Shown here: piece by piece, positions 43,887 to 52,772 of the stretch | Position numbering within the stretch: position 1 is the stretch's first letter | Layout: the number at the start of each line of letters is the position of its first letter | Origin: Planctomycetota bacterium | GTDB taxonomy: Bacteria; Planctomycetota; B15-G4; JADJEK01 | Reading direction: 5' to 3' | NCBI GenBank assembly: GCA_016709145.1 | Contig: JADJEK010000024.1 | Coordinates: 310,001 to 374,000 of the forward strand | Length of the DNA stretch: 64,000 bases | Notes under the pieces: model-generated | The model's input: the letters and a program-made list of their open reading frames with translations, nothing else | Databases searched by the model: none | Told to the model about the DNA's origin: nothing | Made by a program: the position numbers and the translations under genes

Positions 43887-44653
43887 GGTTCGAGCCTCGC
43901 GAGTACGGGGGCGTGATCGCTCGGCTTCTCGCCGTCGCGCGCTTCCTTGTCGATCCAGACGTCGCCGCACGCGTCGAGCGCAGCCGGCGACATCAGGATG
44001 TGGTCGATGCGCAGGCCCATTCCACGCTGGAAGCCGCGCGTCCGGAAATCCCACCACGTGTAATGCCCGCCGTCCGCGTGGAACTTGCGGAACGAATCGG
44101 CGAGGCCGAGATCGACGAGTGCGCTGAGCCGCTCGCGCTCCGGCGTCGAGCACAGGATCTTCTCGTGCCACGCCTTCGGGTCGTGGACGTCGCGGTCGTC
44201 GAACGTGACGTTGAAATCGCCGGCGACGATCACCTTCTCGTTGAAGTCGTAGCGCGTGCGGAGCTCGTCCCGCAGTCGGTTCATCCAGTCGAGCTTGTAG
44301 GCGTACTTCGGCGAACCGACTTCTTGTCCGTTCACGACGTAGACGCTGACGACGAACACGTCGCCGATCTGCGCACCGATGACGCGGCGGTCGCTGTCGG
44401 GCGGGTCGGACCGCATACCGTAGAACACGTCGTCGAAGCGGCGCTTCGACAGGATCGCGACGCCGTTGTAGGTCTTCTGTCCGTACGCGGCGATCTGGTA
44501 GCCGAGCGCTTCGATCTCCTCGCGTGGGAACTGCTCGTCGACGCACTTCAGTTCTTGGAGGCAGACGACGTCGGGCTTGGCCGACTCCAACCACTGCACC
44601 AACCGAGGAAGGCGCGCGCGGACCGAGTTGACGTTCCAGGTGGAGACGAGCAT
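43883..44653 (-). CDS. xth: Exodeoxyribonuclease III
   Basis: The 256-residue enzyme matches AP endonuclease/exonuclease III: STWNVNSVRARLPRLVQWL (Asn), VVCLQELKC (metal Glu), VSVYVVNGQ, IVAGDFNVTFDDRDVHD (Asp/Asn), and RIDHILMSP...PSDHAPVLARL (catalytic Asp-His). It repairs abasic sites and removes 3' blocks. All expected catalytic residues appear. ATG 44653 is the natural start (MLVSTWNVNS). It lies 61 bases downstream of the DUF58 gene on the same strand and overlaps the TraB-like gene, so repair and membrane genes may share a transcript by chance. Confidence 0.94.
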   Translation of the reverse strand: MLVSTWNVNSVRARLPRLVQWLESAKPDVVCLQELKCVDEQFPREEIEALGYQIAAYGQKTYNGVAILSKRRFDDVFYGMRSDPPDSDRRVIGAQIGDVFVVSVYVVNGQEVGSPKYAYKLDWMNRLRDELRTRYDFNEKVIVAGDFNVTFDDRDVHDPKAWHEKILCSTPERERLSALVDLGLADSFRKFHADGGHYTWWDFRTRGFQRGMGLRIDHILMSPAALDACGDVWIDKEARDGEKPSDHAPVLARLEP

Positions 44654-44714
44654 GGGGCGGCAGGATAGCGGTCGCCGCGGCGCCAGTGACGCGCTCCGCG
44701 GATCAAGTCCTTCG

Positions 44715-46019
44715 TCAGAGTCGTCCGGAGCGCTTGATCTCGAGGTACTGGTGCGCGAGCGCGATCGCGAGCCGACGCGGCGACGTGTCGAGCGGGATCA
44801 CGCCCGGCCGGCGCAAGCTCTCGAGCGCCTTGCCGCGCGCTTCGAGGTACGAGATCGTCGCGCAATGCGTGGCGGCGGTCTCGGGCGTGTTGATCGGCTC
44901 GTTCCGCAAGCCGTCGATCGACGATTCGCTGAGGCTCGCGACGACCACCAGGTGGCGACGGCGCAACAGCTCGAGCGCGGGCGCGAGATCGGCGACGTCG
45001 TCGTCGCGTTGATTGGTCAGGAACATCACCAGGGCGCGCTTGGTCTGGTGCGCCCTCACGCGCTCCGCGGCCTCGACGTGGTCGGCCGGTTCCAAGGTCG
45101 GATGGACGTCGTAGAGCGCGCTTTGCAACGTGCGCAACTGGCTGCGGCCTTTGACGGGCGCGAGCTTTCGATCGACTCCGCCATACGTCACGAATCCGAC
45201 CGAATCGCCTTGGCGTAGCACCACGCTGGCGACCACGAGCAGGGCGTTCAAGCAGTGGTCGAAGTGCGAGAGATCGCCGTCGATCGCTCGCATCCGACGC
45301 CCGCAATCGAGCACGAACAACACCTGCTGATCACGCTCTTCCTGATACTCGCGCGAGATCAACTTGCGCCGGCGCGAGGTCGCTTTCCAGTCGACGCGCC
45401 GCAAGGGATCGCCGGCGGTGTAGTCGCGGAGTTGGCGGAACTCGAAGCCCTCGCCGCGTCGCTGGCGACGCTTCAGTCCCATGAGCTGGATGTGCTGGTC
45501 GATCGCGTGCAGCGACAGCTTCGCGACCGTGGCGAAGTCGGGGAACACGCGGACGACGTGGGCCGCGCCCGCGCGTTCCGTGCGCTGCCACAAGCGCAGG
45601 CCCGAGTCGCGCAGGACGTCGGCCGGTTCGAACGTGGCATCGCCACGTCGCAGCGCACGCACGCGATACGTGAAGCTCGCCGCGCTCTGCGCAGGGACGG
45701 CGACGACGCGCGGGAGTCCCTCGAACGCGAACGCGTCCGGCACGCCGTCGAACACATGCAGTGTCTGCGCACGCGGGGTCGGGTTGTCGACGCGCAGTTC
45801 GACCTCCTTCCACACGCCGACGGGAACCGACGTCGGCGCCGTGCGCAGCACGAGCAGCGGCGGGCGCCGCAGCACGAGTACGGCGTCGATCGACGCGACG
45901 AGCACCGCGATGGCGATCGCACCGAAGTAGAACGGCAGCACGCGTGGCACGAACGCCGCGACCAAGCCGATCGCGGCGATCCCGAGCGCGAGCTGCAGCA
46001 GCCGCGGGGCCGGCTTCAT
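44715..46019 (-). CDS. DUF58 membrane-anchored protein of the MoxR cluster
   Basis: The 434-residue protein has two N-terminal transmembrane segments (about 8-28 and 30-50). The DUF58 signature is GFEFRQLRDYTAGDPLRRVDWKATSRRRKLISREYQEERDQQVLFVLDCGRRM, with a vWA-like fold following (about 215-400). The MIDAS DxSxS motif is altered to DCGRRM, as is usual in DUF58. Paired MoxR ATPases are thought to act as chaperones that activate vWA/DUF58 partners. It starts 16 bases after the MoxR stop. Confidence 0.9.
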   Translation of the reverse strand: MKPAPRLLQLALGIAAIGLVAAFVPRVLPFYFGAIAIAVLVASIDAVLVLRRPPLLVLRTAPTSVPVGVWKEVELRVDNPTPRAQTLHVFDGVPDAFAFEGLPRVVAVPAQSAASFTYRVRALRRGDATFEPADVLRDSGLRLWQRTERAGAAHVVRVFPDFATVAKLSLHAIDQHIQLMGLKRRQRRGEGFEFRQLRDYTAGDPLRRVDWKATSRRRKLISREYQEERDQQVLFVLDCGRRMRAIDGDLSHFDHCLNALLVVASVVLRQGDSVGFVTYGGVDRKLAPVKGRSQLRTLQSALYDVHPTLEPADHVEAAERVRAHQTKRALVMFLTNQRDDDVADLAPALELLRRRHLVVVASLSESSIDGLRNEPINTPETAATHCATISYLEARGKALESLRRPGVIPLDTSPRRLAIALAHQYLEIKRSGRL

Positions 46020-46035
46020 CGACGACGCACTCCGT

Positions 46036-47037
46036 TCACGTCCGTGGCGCCTCGACGGTCGCGGTGATCTGGTCGATCACGGCATCGGCCGTCGTGCCCT
46101 CGAGATCGAGCTCCGGCGCCAACGCGATGCGATGACGCAGCACCGGCCGCGCGACGTGCTTGACGTCGTCGGGCGTCACGAACCCCCGGCCTTGGAACAG
46201 CGCGGCCACGCGCGCGACGCGGACGAGCGCGATGGACGCGCGCGGTCCGGCTCCCATCGCGATGCCGCGCCACGACCGCGTTTCGCGCACGAGGCGCACC
46301 GCGTAATCGCGGACCGCCGGCGCGACGACGAGGCGCGAGATCAGCGCCGACAGCGCCAGGACCTCGGCCGGGGTCACGACCTGCTGCACTTGCGAGACAT
46401 CGAGCGCGTCGCCGATGCGATCGGTCGTCACCAGCTCGACGATGCGGTTCTCTTCCTCCTGCGACGGGTAGTCGATGACGATCTTCAGCAGGAAGCGGTC
46501 GAGCTGCGCCTCGGGCAACGGATACGTGCCTTCCTGTTCGATCGGGTTCTGCGTCGCGAGCGCCATGAACGGCGGCTCGAGCCGCGTCGCCTCGCCCTCG
46601 ATCGTGATCTGACCTTCCTGCATGACCTCGAGCAGCGCGGCCTGCGTGCGCGCCGAGGCGCGGTTGATCTCGTCGGCGAGCAGGAGGTTCGTGAACGCGG
46701 GCCCGCGACGCAGGCGGAACGCGTTGTCGCGCGCGTCGAATACGACGTGGCCGGTGACGTCCGCCGGCATCAGGTCCGGCGTGAACTGCACGCGCGCGAA
46801 CCGGCCGCCGAACGCGCGCGCGAGCGCCAGCACGAGCAACGTCTTGCCGAGACCCGGCACGCCTTCGATCAGCACGTGCCCGCCCGCGAAGAACGCGAGC
46901 AACACGTGGTCGACGGCGTCGGCCTGGCCGATGACGACCTTGCCGATCTCGGCGCGGATGCGCTTGACCCGGTCGGTCGCCGCGGCGACGTCGGTGTCGC
47001 TCGGCTGGAGTACGTCGGGCGCGGGTGTGTCGTTCAC
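46036..47037 (-). CDS. MoxR-family AAA+ ATPase
   Basis: The 333-residue ATPase has IGQADAVDHVLLAFFAGGHVLIEGVPGLGKT (Walker A, about 40-58), NLLLADEINRASARTQAALLEVMQEGQIT (Walker B plus the MoxR signature), and ALATQNPIEQEGTYPLPEAQLDRFLL (sensor 1). These are unmistakable for MoxR. GTG 47037 overlaps the stop of the DUF4350 gene by GTGA. MoxR proteins act as chaperones for metal insertion or complex assembly; here the partner should be the DUF58 protein encoded next. Confidence 0.95.
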   Translation of the reverse strand: MNDTPAPDVLQPSDTDVAAATDRVKRIRAEIGKVVIGQADAVDHVLLAFFAGGHVLIEGVPGLGKTLLVLALARAFGGRFARVQFTPDLMPADVTGHVVFDARDNAFRLRRGPAFTNLLLADEINRASARTQAALLEVMQEGQITIEGEATRLEPPFMALATQNPIEQEGTYPLPEAQLDRFLLKIVIDYPSQEEENRIVELVTTDRIGDALDVSQVQQVVTPAEVLALSALISRLVVAPAVRDYAVRLVRETRSWRGIAMGAGPRASIALVRVARVAALFQGRGFVTPDDVKHVARPVLRHRIALAPELDLEGTTADAVIDQITATVEAPRT

Positions 47038-48212
47038 AAGGATCTCCGGATCCGTTCGAGAGTGCGCACCATGCGCACGAAAGAGCTGGCGGACGGCGAC
47101 GCCGTCATGGCTTCGCGGACGTCGTCCGCGGGGAGTTCGGCGGCCTGCGCGAGTTCGCGCTCGCGCGCGGTGACGTCCTGTCGCGCGAGGTCGGGGCGCG
47201 TGCGCGTGATCGAGCGATCCAAGGCGCCGCGCGCCGCCGCGACCATCGCGACGTACGCGTGGGAGCGCAGCAGGTACTCGCCCGCCGCGCGCACGTGATC
47301 GGCGAAGTCGCGCAGATCGTCGACCGGCTCGGGGATCCGCGGGCCGAAGCGCTTGCCAGCGCGCCAGGCCCACAGCAGCGCCAGGACTACCAAGGGCGCC
47401 AGCATCGGCCACGCCGCGGTCCACAGCCGCTTCAAGAACCCGACGTTGCCGTCGAGGTCGAACGCGATCGAAACGCCGCGCGTGTCCGGCAGCAACCGCG
47501 CGAGGCGCAGCGCGAACTCGGCGTGGTCGTGTTCTCCGACGTGGTCGTTGGTGAGCGGCTCGACCGAACCGAGCACGGTCACGCGCCCGCGGCCGCGCTC
47601 GTACGAGATCGCCTGTGCGGTCGACGGCTCGACGCCGAACGTGTCCACGGGAGAAGACGTCGTCGACACCACGCGCGCCTCGTCGAAGTCGACGGCGAGT
47701 TCGAAGCCGCCGACGTCGAGTGCGATGGTCGACCCCGCGTTCGCGGGCCGCGCTCCGATCGAGAACCCGAACGTCTTGGCGAACAGCGCGCGCTCGCGGT
47801 CTTCGCGGTCTTCGGCGTCATCGCGGTCGATCGTGTCGTCGTTCGCGTGCTTCAGCGCATCCAGCCATGACGCGTCGTTCGGAAGCGCGATCACGAGGTG
47901 ACCGCCGCGGTCGACCCAGTCGCGCAACGACTCGAGCATGCTGCGCGCGACGCGATGCCCATCGCCGACGACGATCAACGTGGTATCGGTCGCCGGCGGT
48001 GTGGCGATGACACGTCGACTCTCGGTGGGCAGGCCGAGCTTCGTCAGGATGCGCTCGCACGCGAGCAATGGATTCGCGCGTGCCTCGGAGCTTTCGTCGA
48101 TCTCGACCTCGACGTCCTCGAAGTGGCCCTTGCTGGCGATCCACGAACCGACGCCGACGAGGACACCGACCACGACCACGAGCACGATGCCGTTCACCAC
48201 GCGCGTGTTCAT
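47034..48212 (-). CDS. DUF4350 membrane protein
   Basis: The 392-residue protein has an N-terminal transmembrane helix (IVLVVVVGVLVGVGSWIA, about 9-26). A Rossmann-like DUF4350 domain follows, with LLACERILTKLGL...LIVVGDGHRVARSMLESLRDWVDRGGHLVIAL. A second transmembrane segment (MLAPLVVLALLWAWRAGKRFGP, about 295-315) carries the WRxGxRFGP end typical of this family in MoxR clusters. A cytoplasmic helical tail follows. It overlaps both neighbours by 4 bases. It probably belongs to the same membrane complex as the DUF58 and DUF4129 proteins; no activity is known. Confidence 0.86.
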   Translation of the reverse strand: MNTRVVNGIVLVVVVGVLVGVGSWIASKGHFEDVEVEIDESSEARANPLLACERILTKLGLPTESRRVIATPPATDTTLIVVGDGHRVARSMLESLRDWVDRGGHLVIALPNDASWLDALKHANDDTIDRDDAEDREDRERALFAKTFGFSIGARPANAGSTIALDVGGFELAVDFDEARVVSTTSSPVDTFGVEPSTAQAISYERGRGRVTVLGSVEPLTNDHVGEHDHAEFALRLARLLPDTRGVSIAFDLDGNVGFLKRLWTAAWPMLAPLVVLALLWAWRAGKRFGPRIPEPVDDLRDFADHVRAAGEYLLRSHAYVAMVAAARGALDRSITRTRPDLARQDVTARERELAQAAELPADDVREAMTASPSASSFVRMVRTLERIRRSL

Positions 48213-49750
48213 GTCGCGCTCCGCATGGGGAAGTGTGTGGCGAACGCTTCGCACAGCGTGACGAACGCCTCGCGCGAGATGGCGCGATGCGCGTAGGCGA
48301 CCGTGATGCGCGCGTTCGTCAGCGCGTCGAACGCCGCCGAGCGCGGTGCATCCACGACGTCGCGCACGCGGCGCGAACAATCGCCTTCGGTGTCGCCGGG
48401 CTCGAGGTGCAAGCCGTCGCCGGCCACCAGCCGCGACAGCGTCGCGCGATAGAGCAAGCTCAACGCCGCCTCGAGATCGCCGGCATCGAACGCGGCGAGG
48501 GCAGCGCTCGGCACGTCGTCCGGGATCGACTCGGGACGCAGGTCGAGTCCCATGACGTCGAGTGCGGGAGCTTGCGTCGGCTCGCGGAGTCGGCGGAGTT
48601 CGCGCCAGCGTCGGATCGAGAGTCCGAGCACGACCGCGAGCACGACGACGAACAGCGTCCACGTCGCGATCGTCGCCACGGACGTGCCCGTCGTCGACCG
48701 TGCGCGACTCCCGTTCGGAAGCCCGGAGAACGCGCGGGGATCGAGTTCGCGGCCTTCGCCCGTCGGCGTCGCGGCCTTCTTTTCCGGCGCGTCGTCGTTC
48801 CACACCCAATCGCGTTCCTTCGCCGTGCCGCCGAAATCGTCCCCCGCGAGCACCTCGTCGACCGCGGCGCGGATCTCGGGTTTCGTCGGTGCCGCCTCCT
48901 GCGCATGAGCGCTGCCCACGCACCACAGCGCGCCGCAGGTGACGAGCGCGAGCACCGCCTTGGCCACGGTCGTCGTCGCGCGCGATCGCGTGGGGCGGCG
49001 GGCTTCGACCTCGTGCGCGAGCCGACGGAACGCGACCTCGAGGTCCCAGCCTTCGAGGTGCGCGCGACGGTCGATGTACAGCGCGAAGCCGCAGGACGCG
49101 TGGAGCAGGCCGTTCAGCGAATACGTCACGACGAAGATCGCGTTGCTGACGTGCTGGTACGCACCGACCGACGCGAGCATGCGCTCCCAATCGTCGAAGT
49201 CGATCGTCGGCAGGAAGTCGTCCGGCACCAGCATCCAGATCAACCCATGCAGCAACAACGCGACGAACGACTCGAAGTGCGCGCCCGCGAACGCGACGAA
49301 CGAGGCCTTGCCGCCATGATCCTGCGCGATGAGGCGCTGCCGCTCGCGCAGCGTCTTGCCATGCACGCCTTCGAGCACGACGACGGGCGTCAGGATCCCG
49401 CGCGCTGGATTGAGGCGATGCGCGAACAGCCCGACGAAGAGGTACCGTCCCCACAGCCGCGGCAACGCCTTCGCCACCGCGCCGAGCGTCGGCGGCGACG
49501 CGAACAACGCGCGACCGAGCACGAACACGGGCACGCGCTCGAGCACGGGCTTGAACCAGAACAACAGCAACGGCAGCGCGAACGCTCCGCCGCCCGTGAG
49601 AGCCCAGAGGATCGCGACGACCGGCAACACCGTGATCGCCCACGTCCGCACGAGCAGTCCGAAATGACGTTGGAACAACGCCACGCCGAGATCCACGGCT
49701 TCCCATGGATGACGCGGACGGAGGCGGGCGGTCACGTGCTCGAGGTTCAC
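48209..49750 (-). CDS. Multi-pass membrane protein with DUF4129 C-terminus
   Basis: The 513-residue protein has several transmembrane segments in its N-terminal half (about 25-290; e.g. WAITVLPVVAILWALTG and LLLHGLIWMLV). A later segment (TWTLFVVVLAVVLGLSI, about 375-391) comes before a cytoplasmic DUF4129 domain, seen as AAFDAGDLEAALSLLYRATLSRLVAGDGLHLEPGDTEGDC. The internal signal-like segment ending SAHA-QEAAP (about 285-290) suggests the long linker is periplasmic. GTG 49750 is chosen because it overlaps the upstream stop by GTGA and removes an Arg-rich shadow extension. Function is unknown, and it lies inside the MoxR cluster. Confidence 0.82.
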   Translation of the reverse strand: MNLEHVTARLRPRHPWEAVDLGVALFQRHFGLLVRTWAITVLPVVAILWALTGGGAFALPLLLFWFKPVLERVPVFVLGRALFASPPTLGAVAKALPRLWGRYLFVGLFAHRLNPARGILTPVVVLEGVHGKTLRERQRLIAQDHGGKASFVAFAGAHFESFVALLLHGLIWMLVPDDFLPTIDFDDWERMLASVGAYQHVSNAIFVVTYSLNGLLHASCGFALYIDRRAHLEGWDLEVAFRRLAHEVEARRPTRSRATTTVAKAVLALVTCGALWCVGSAHAQEAAPTKPEIRAAVDEVLAGDDFGGTAKERDWVWNDDAPEKKAATPTGEGRELDPRAFSGLPNGSRARSTTGTSVATIATWTLFVVVLAVVLGLSIRRWRELRRLREPTQAPALDVMGLDLRPESIPDDVPSAALAAFDAGDLEAALSLLYRATLSRLVAGDGLHLEPGDTEGDCSRRVRDVVDAPRSAAFDALTNARITVAYAHRAISREAFVTLCEAFATHFPMRSAT

Positions 49751-50742
49751 GGCGATCGCTGCTCCGTGCCCGTGATCGTGACCGTGCCGGCGAAGGCGAA
49801 ATAGAACAGCACGAGCACCCACAGCGCCGCGCCGACCGCGATCTTGATCGAGGCGTCGAGAGCCGACGCCGACCAGTACGCCTCGAGGATCGCGGCGCCG
49901 AAAAACATCAAGGCGGCGCCGCCGATCAACACCGCGCAGTCGCGGCCGATCTCGCGCAACTTGCCGACGCGCGAGCGCCGACCCGGGGCGAACCAGGCGA
50001 ATCCGAGTTTGAACCCCGCGAGTCCCGAGATCACGATCGCGTTCAACTCGAGCGCGCCGTGCCCGATCACGAACGGATACAGCGTGACGCCGAACCCGAC
50101 CTTCGTCAGATGGCCGAATACCGCGCCGAGGACGAGCCCGTTGTAGCCCACGAGCAGCAGCGCGCCGAACCCGAACAGCAGGCCACCGGCGAACGTGCGG
50201 AAGCCGATGCTCGTGTTGTTGCTCAGGTAGTGCCCGAACATCAGAGTGTCGTCGCCGAAGTCGCGCCCGCGGCCGATCTCGCGCTGGGCCGGGTCGTACA
50301 TGCCTTCGAACGACGCGATCTGCTCCGGCGAGAGCACTTCTTCGAGCAGCGCGGGCCACGCGTACGCGCACACGAACATGAACAGCCCGAGCCCGTAGAA
50401 CAGCGCGGCCGAGAACAGCAGCATTCGCCCCTGCGCGCGAACCGTCCGCGGGAACGTCCGCGCGATGAACGTGCCGGCCGATGCGAGCGGTCGTTGTCGT
50501 TGCTCGTACAGCACGTGTCGGCCGCGCAGCGCCAACGCGTTCAGTCGCTCGACGAGGTCGCGGCCGTAGTGGCGCTTCTTCGCCAGAGCGAGGTCGTGGC
50601 ACACCGCGCGGTAGAGGGCGGGGAACTCCGCGGCGGTGGCACGTTCGGCGGCGTCGCCGCGCGCCGCTTTCGCGCGTTCGAGGCGGGAGCGCAACTTGGC
50701 CCATCGTCGCTGCCGCGTTTCGATGAACGGTTCGCGCTTCAC
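49747..50742 (-). CDS. Stage II sporulation protein M-like membrane protein
   Basis: The 331-residue protein has a cytoplasmic helical N-terminus (RERFIETRQRRWAKLRSRLERAKAARG-like). It then has five or six transmembrane segments with the SpoIIM pattern: SNNTSIGFRTFAGGLLFGFGALLLVGYNGLVLGAVFGHL and VIGHGALELNAIVISGLAG (HGxLEL motif). Despite the name, non-sporulating bacteria often carry it beside RDD and MoxR genes, where its role is not known. GTG 50742 overlaps the RDD stop; the longer upstream frame is Arg-rich shadow. Confidence 0.9.
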   Translation of the reverse strand: MKREPFIETRQRRWAKLRSRLERAKAARGDAAERATAAEFPALYRAVCHDLALAKKRHYGRDLVERLNALALRGRHVLYEQRQRPLASAGTFIARTFPRTVRAQGRMLLFSAALFYGLGLFMFVCAYAWPALLEEVLSPEQIASFEGMYDPAQREIGRGRDFGDDTLMFGHYLSNNTSIGFRTFAGGLLFGFGALLLVGYNGLVLGAVFGHLTKVGFGVTLYPFVIGHGALELNAIVISGLAGFKLGFAWFAPGRRSRVGKLREIGRDCAVLIGGAALMFFGAAILEAYWSASALDASIKIAVGAALWVLVLFYFAFAGTVTITGTEQRSP

Positions 50743-51461
50743 GACGAACGTCCGCCTTCGGCCCAACTCGCGATGCCGCGTAGCCGACGCACGCCTTCTT
50801 CCCCCGTCGCGCCCGTGAGTCCTTCGAGGCGGTCGGCGAGCTCGATCGCGCGCGCTGCGGTCAGGCCGCTCGCGCGTTCGGCGAATTCGGTGATCGCCTC
50901 GACCTCGGCCGAACGCAACTGGACCGGCGGCGAGAACGCTTCGTCCGACGACGATCGACGCGGCCGCGGCGGTGGATCGACGTGCACGACCATCGTGCCC
51001 GCGACGCGGTCGCCGAGGCGCTGGAAGCGCGCCGAAGTCAACGACGCGATCAAGCCGACGCCGTAGAACACCGGCAGGAAGTCGGCGGGACGCAGCAGAT
51101 TGCGCAGCAACGACTCGGTGAGGCCGACCGGAAGCCCGTCGGTGCGGACGACGCGAAGGCCGACGTAACGCTTGCCGGGGCTCGCACCGCCGAACCAGAC
51201 CTCGGCGCCGATCGACCAGAACCACTCGAGCAGGAACGCCAACGTCAGGAACACGCCGAGAGCCACACCGCCCATCCGCGTCGAGCCACCGACCGCGACG
51301 AAACCGATTGCCAGTACGACGTAGATACCGACGCGCATGCCGAAGTCGACGAGCCACGCGCACGCACGCGGATAGGGTCCCGCGACGCGCATGGTCAACT
51401 CGACGCCCTCGGGCGTCTCGAGCGTGCGCAGCGTGTCGACGATCGCGGGAGCAGGCGTCAT
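50739..51461 (-). CDS. RDD-family membrane protein, copy 1
   Basis: The 240-residue protein has an RDD domain: RACAWLVDFGMRVGIYVVLAIGF, FLTLAFLLEWFWSIGAEVWFGGASPGKRYVGLRVVRTDG, then DRVAGTMVVH. The first Arg-Asp-Asp triad is relaxed to R...D. A soluble C-terminal tail (about 175-240) with short helices is extra. It is placed next to SpoIIM-like, a conserved pairing. It overlaps both neighbours by 4 bases. RDD proteins may be sodium or proton antiporters or assembly factors; nothing here decides. Confidence 0.87.
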   Translation of the reverse strand: MTPAPAIVDTLRTLETPEGVELTMRVAGPYPRACAWLVDFGMRVGIYVVLAIGFVAVGGSTRMGGVALGVFLTLAFLLEWFWSIGAEVWFGGASPGKRYVGLRVVRTDGLPVGLTESLLRNLLRPADFLPVFYGVGLIASLTSARFQRLGDRVAGTMVVHVDPPPRPRRSSSDEAFSPPVQLRSAEVEAITEFAERASGLTAARAIELADRLEGLTGATGEEGVRRLRGIASWAEGGRSS

Positions 51462-52102
51462 GCCGTTGGTGGATCCTTCGGCAAGGTGATCGCGCGGGCG
51501 GGGCGCGGTCGCTGCCGCCGAACGAGCTTTCCCGTCGTCCGAACCACGATGGTGTCGGCGAGGTAGTCGTACAAGCACCGGCGCGCGCTGCCGAAGATGA
51601 ACAACACGCCGACGAGCCACAGGCCCGTGCCAAGCGTCAGTTCGTACTCCTCTCCTGCGTCGAGTCCGGCGGCCGCGCCGATCTTGTCGGCCAGTTGGAT
51701 CGCGAGTCCCCAGACCCACGACCGCAAGATCACGATGCGCCAGAAGCCCGCGGGCTCGCCGCTCGGTCGCGCGATGTGGATGCCGATCATCACCTTGCCG
51801 AGCGAAGCGCTGCGCGTCGCCAACGTGTAGACGTTCGCGCCGACCACGGCGAGCACGAGCATCAGCGTGATCGGACCCATGTGGCGGACGACTTGCTCGA
51901 GCGACAACGCGGCGTCTCCGTCGGAGGACGAGGCGCTCCAAGCGGCGATGAATCCGGCGACGACGACGACGATCGCGATGATCGTGCCGTCGAGGATCGC
52001 GGCGAGCAGCCGCTGCCCGCGCCCCGCCAATTCGATGCCGGTGTCCTCGGCCTCGACGCTGGCGCGCGGTGGGGCGAATGGATCGGTTGCGGATTCGCTC
52101 AC
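51458..52102 (-). CDS. RDD-family membrane protein, copy 2
   Basis: The 214-residue protein has an N-terminal NPFAPP-like box (TDPFAPPRASVEAEDTG). An RDD domain follows: GRGQRLLAAILDGTIIAIVVVVAGFI, SLGKVMIGIHIARPSGEPAGFWRIVILRSW, and the C-terminal SARRCLYDYLADTIVV. It is much closer to copy 3 than to copy 1. The stop overlaps the next RDD start by 4 bases. GTG 52102 has GGGGGAG upstream on this strand. Three RDD genes in a row suggest duplication in this operon. Confidence 0.87.
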   Translation of the reverse strand: MSESATDPFAPPRASVEAEDTGIELAGRGQRLLAAILDGTIIAIVVVVAGFIAAWSASSSDGDAALSLEQVVRHMGPITLMLVLAVVGANVYTLATRSASLGKVMIGIHIARPSGEPAGFWRIVILRSWVWGLAIQLADKIGAAAGLDAGEEYELTLGTGLWLVGVLFIFGSARRCLYDYLADTIVVRTTGKLVRRQRPRPARAITLPKDPPTA

Positions 52103-52164
52103 GGAGGCTCCCCCTTCGGGAGTGGCGCAGGGCCGCGCGAGCGTACGCGGCGCGCGGCCCGGCT

Positions 52165-52698
52165 TCAAACGCGTCGCGACACGACGACGGTCCCGGCGAT
52201 CAGGTCGTGCAGGCAGCGGCGATCGGCGCGGAAGACGAGCAAGACGTCGCCGAGCAGCAGAGCTGCGCCGAGCACCAGGTCGACTTCGGACAGGACCGCG
52301 AACGCGATCCACAGCGGCAGGATCCGCAGCCCGACGATGCGGAAGAACCCGGCGCGCTCGCCGCTTCGTCGCGCGATGCGGATCCCGGCCATGAGCTTGC
52401 CGAGGGTCGCCCCGCGCGTCGCGAGCGTCCACGCGTTCAGCGCGAGCAGCACGGCGATCGGCACGAAGAACCAAGGCACTCGAGGATCGGACGAGAACGT
52501 CAGGGTCTCGTTCGGGGCGCGCAGGACGTAGCCCGCGACGCCGGCGGCGACGACCGCCGCGAACGGCAGGATTCCGAACATCCCGACGTCGTTCAGGACC
52601 GCGAGCAAACGCGACGCACGCGACGCGGGGTCTGGGGTGCGGGGGGCCGCCGCTTCGACCGCGGCATCCGGCGGCGCGAACGGATTCATCTCGGCCAT
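52165..52698 (-). CDS. RDD-family membrane protein, copy 3
   Basis: The 177-residue protein starts with MAEMNPFAPP, the same box as copy 2. It then has SRASRLLAVLNDVGMFGILPFAAV, ATLGKLMAGIRIARRSGERAGFFRIVGLRILPLW, and the C-terminal DRRCLHDLIAGTVVV. It is probably the first gene of the long minus-strand operon, 62 bases upstream of copy 2. The promoter should lie in the 74-base divergent gap before the methyltransferase gene. Confidence 0.87.
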   Translation of the reverse strand: MAEMNPFAPPDAAVEAAAPRTPDPASRASRLLAVLNDVGMFGILPFAAVVAAGVAGYVLRAPNETLTFSSDPRVPWFFVPIAVLLALNAWTLATRGATLGKLMAGIRIARRSGERAGFFRIVGLRILPLWIAFAVLSEVDLVLGAALLLGDVLLVFRADRRCLHDLIAGTVVVSRRV

Positions 52699-52772
52699 CG
52701 GAAGTTCCCCCCGCGCCAGCCGGATGCCCGGCCGGCGGCTCGTACACTACCGCCTCACGTCGGCTTGGCCGA

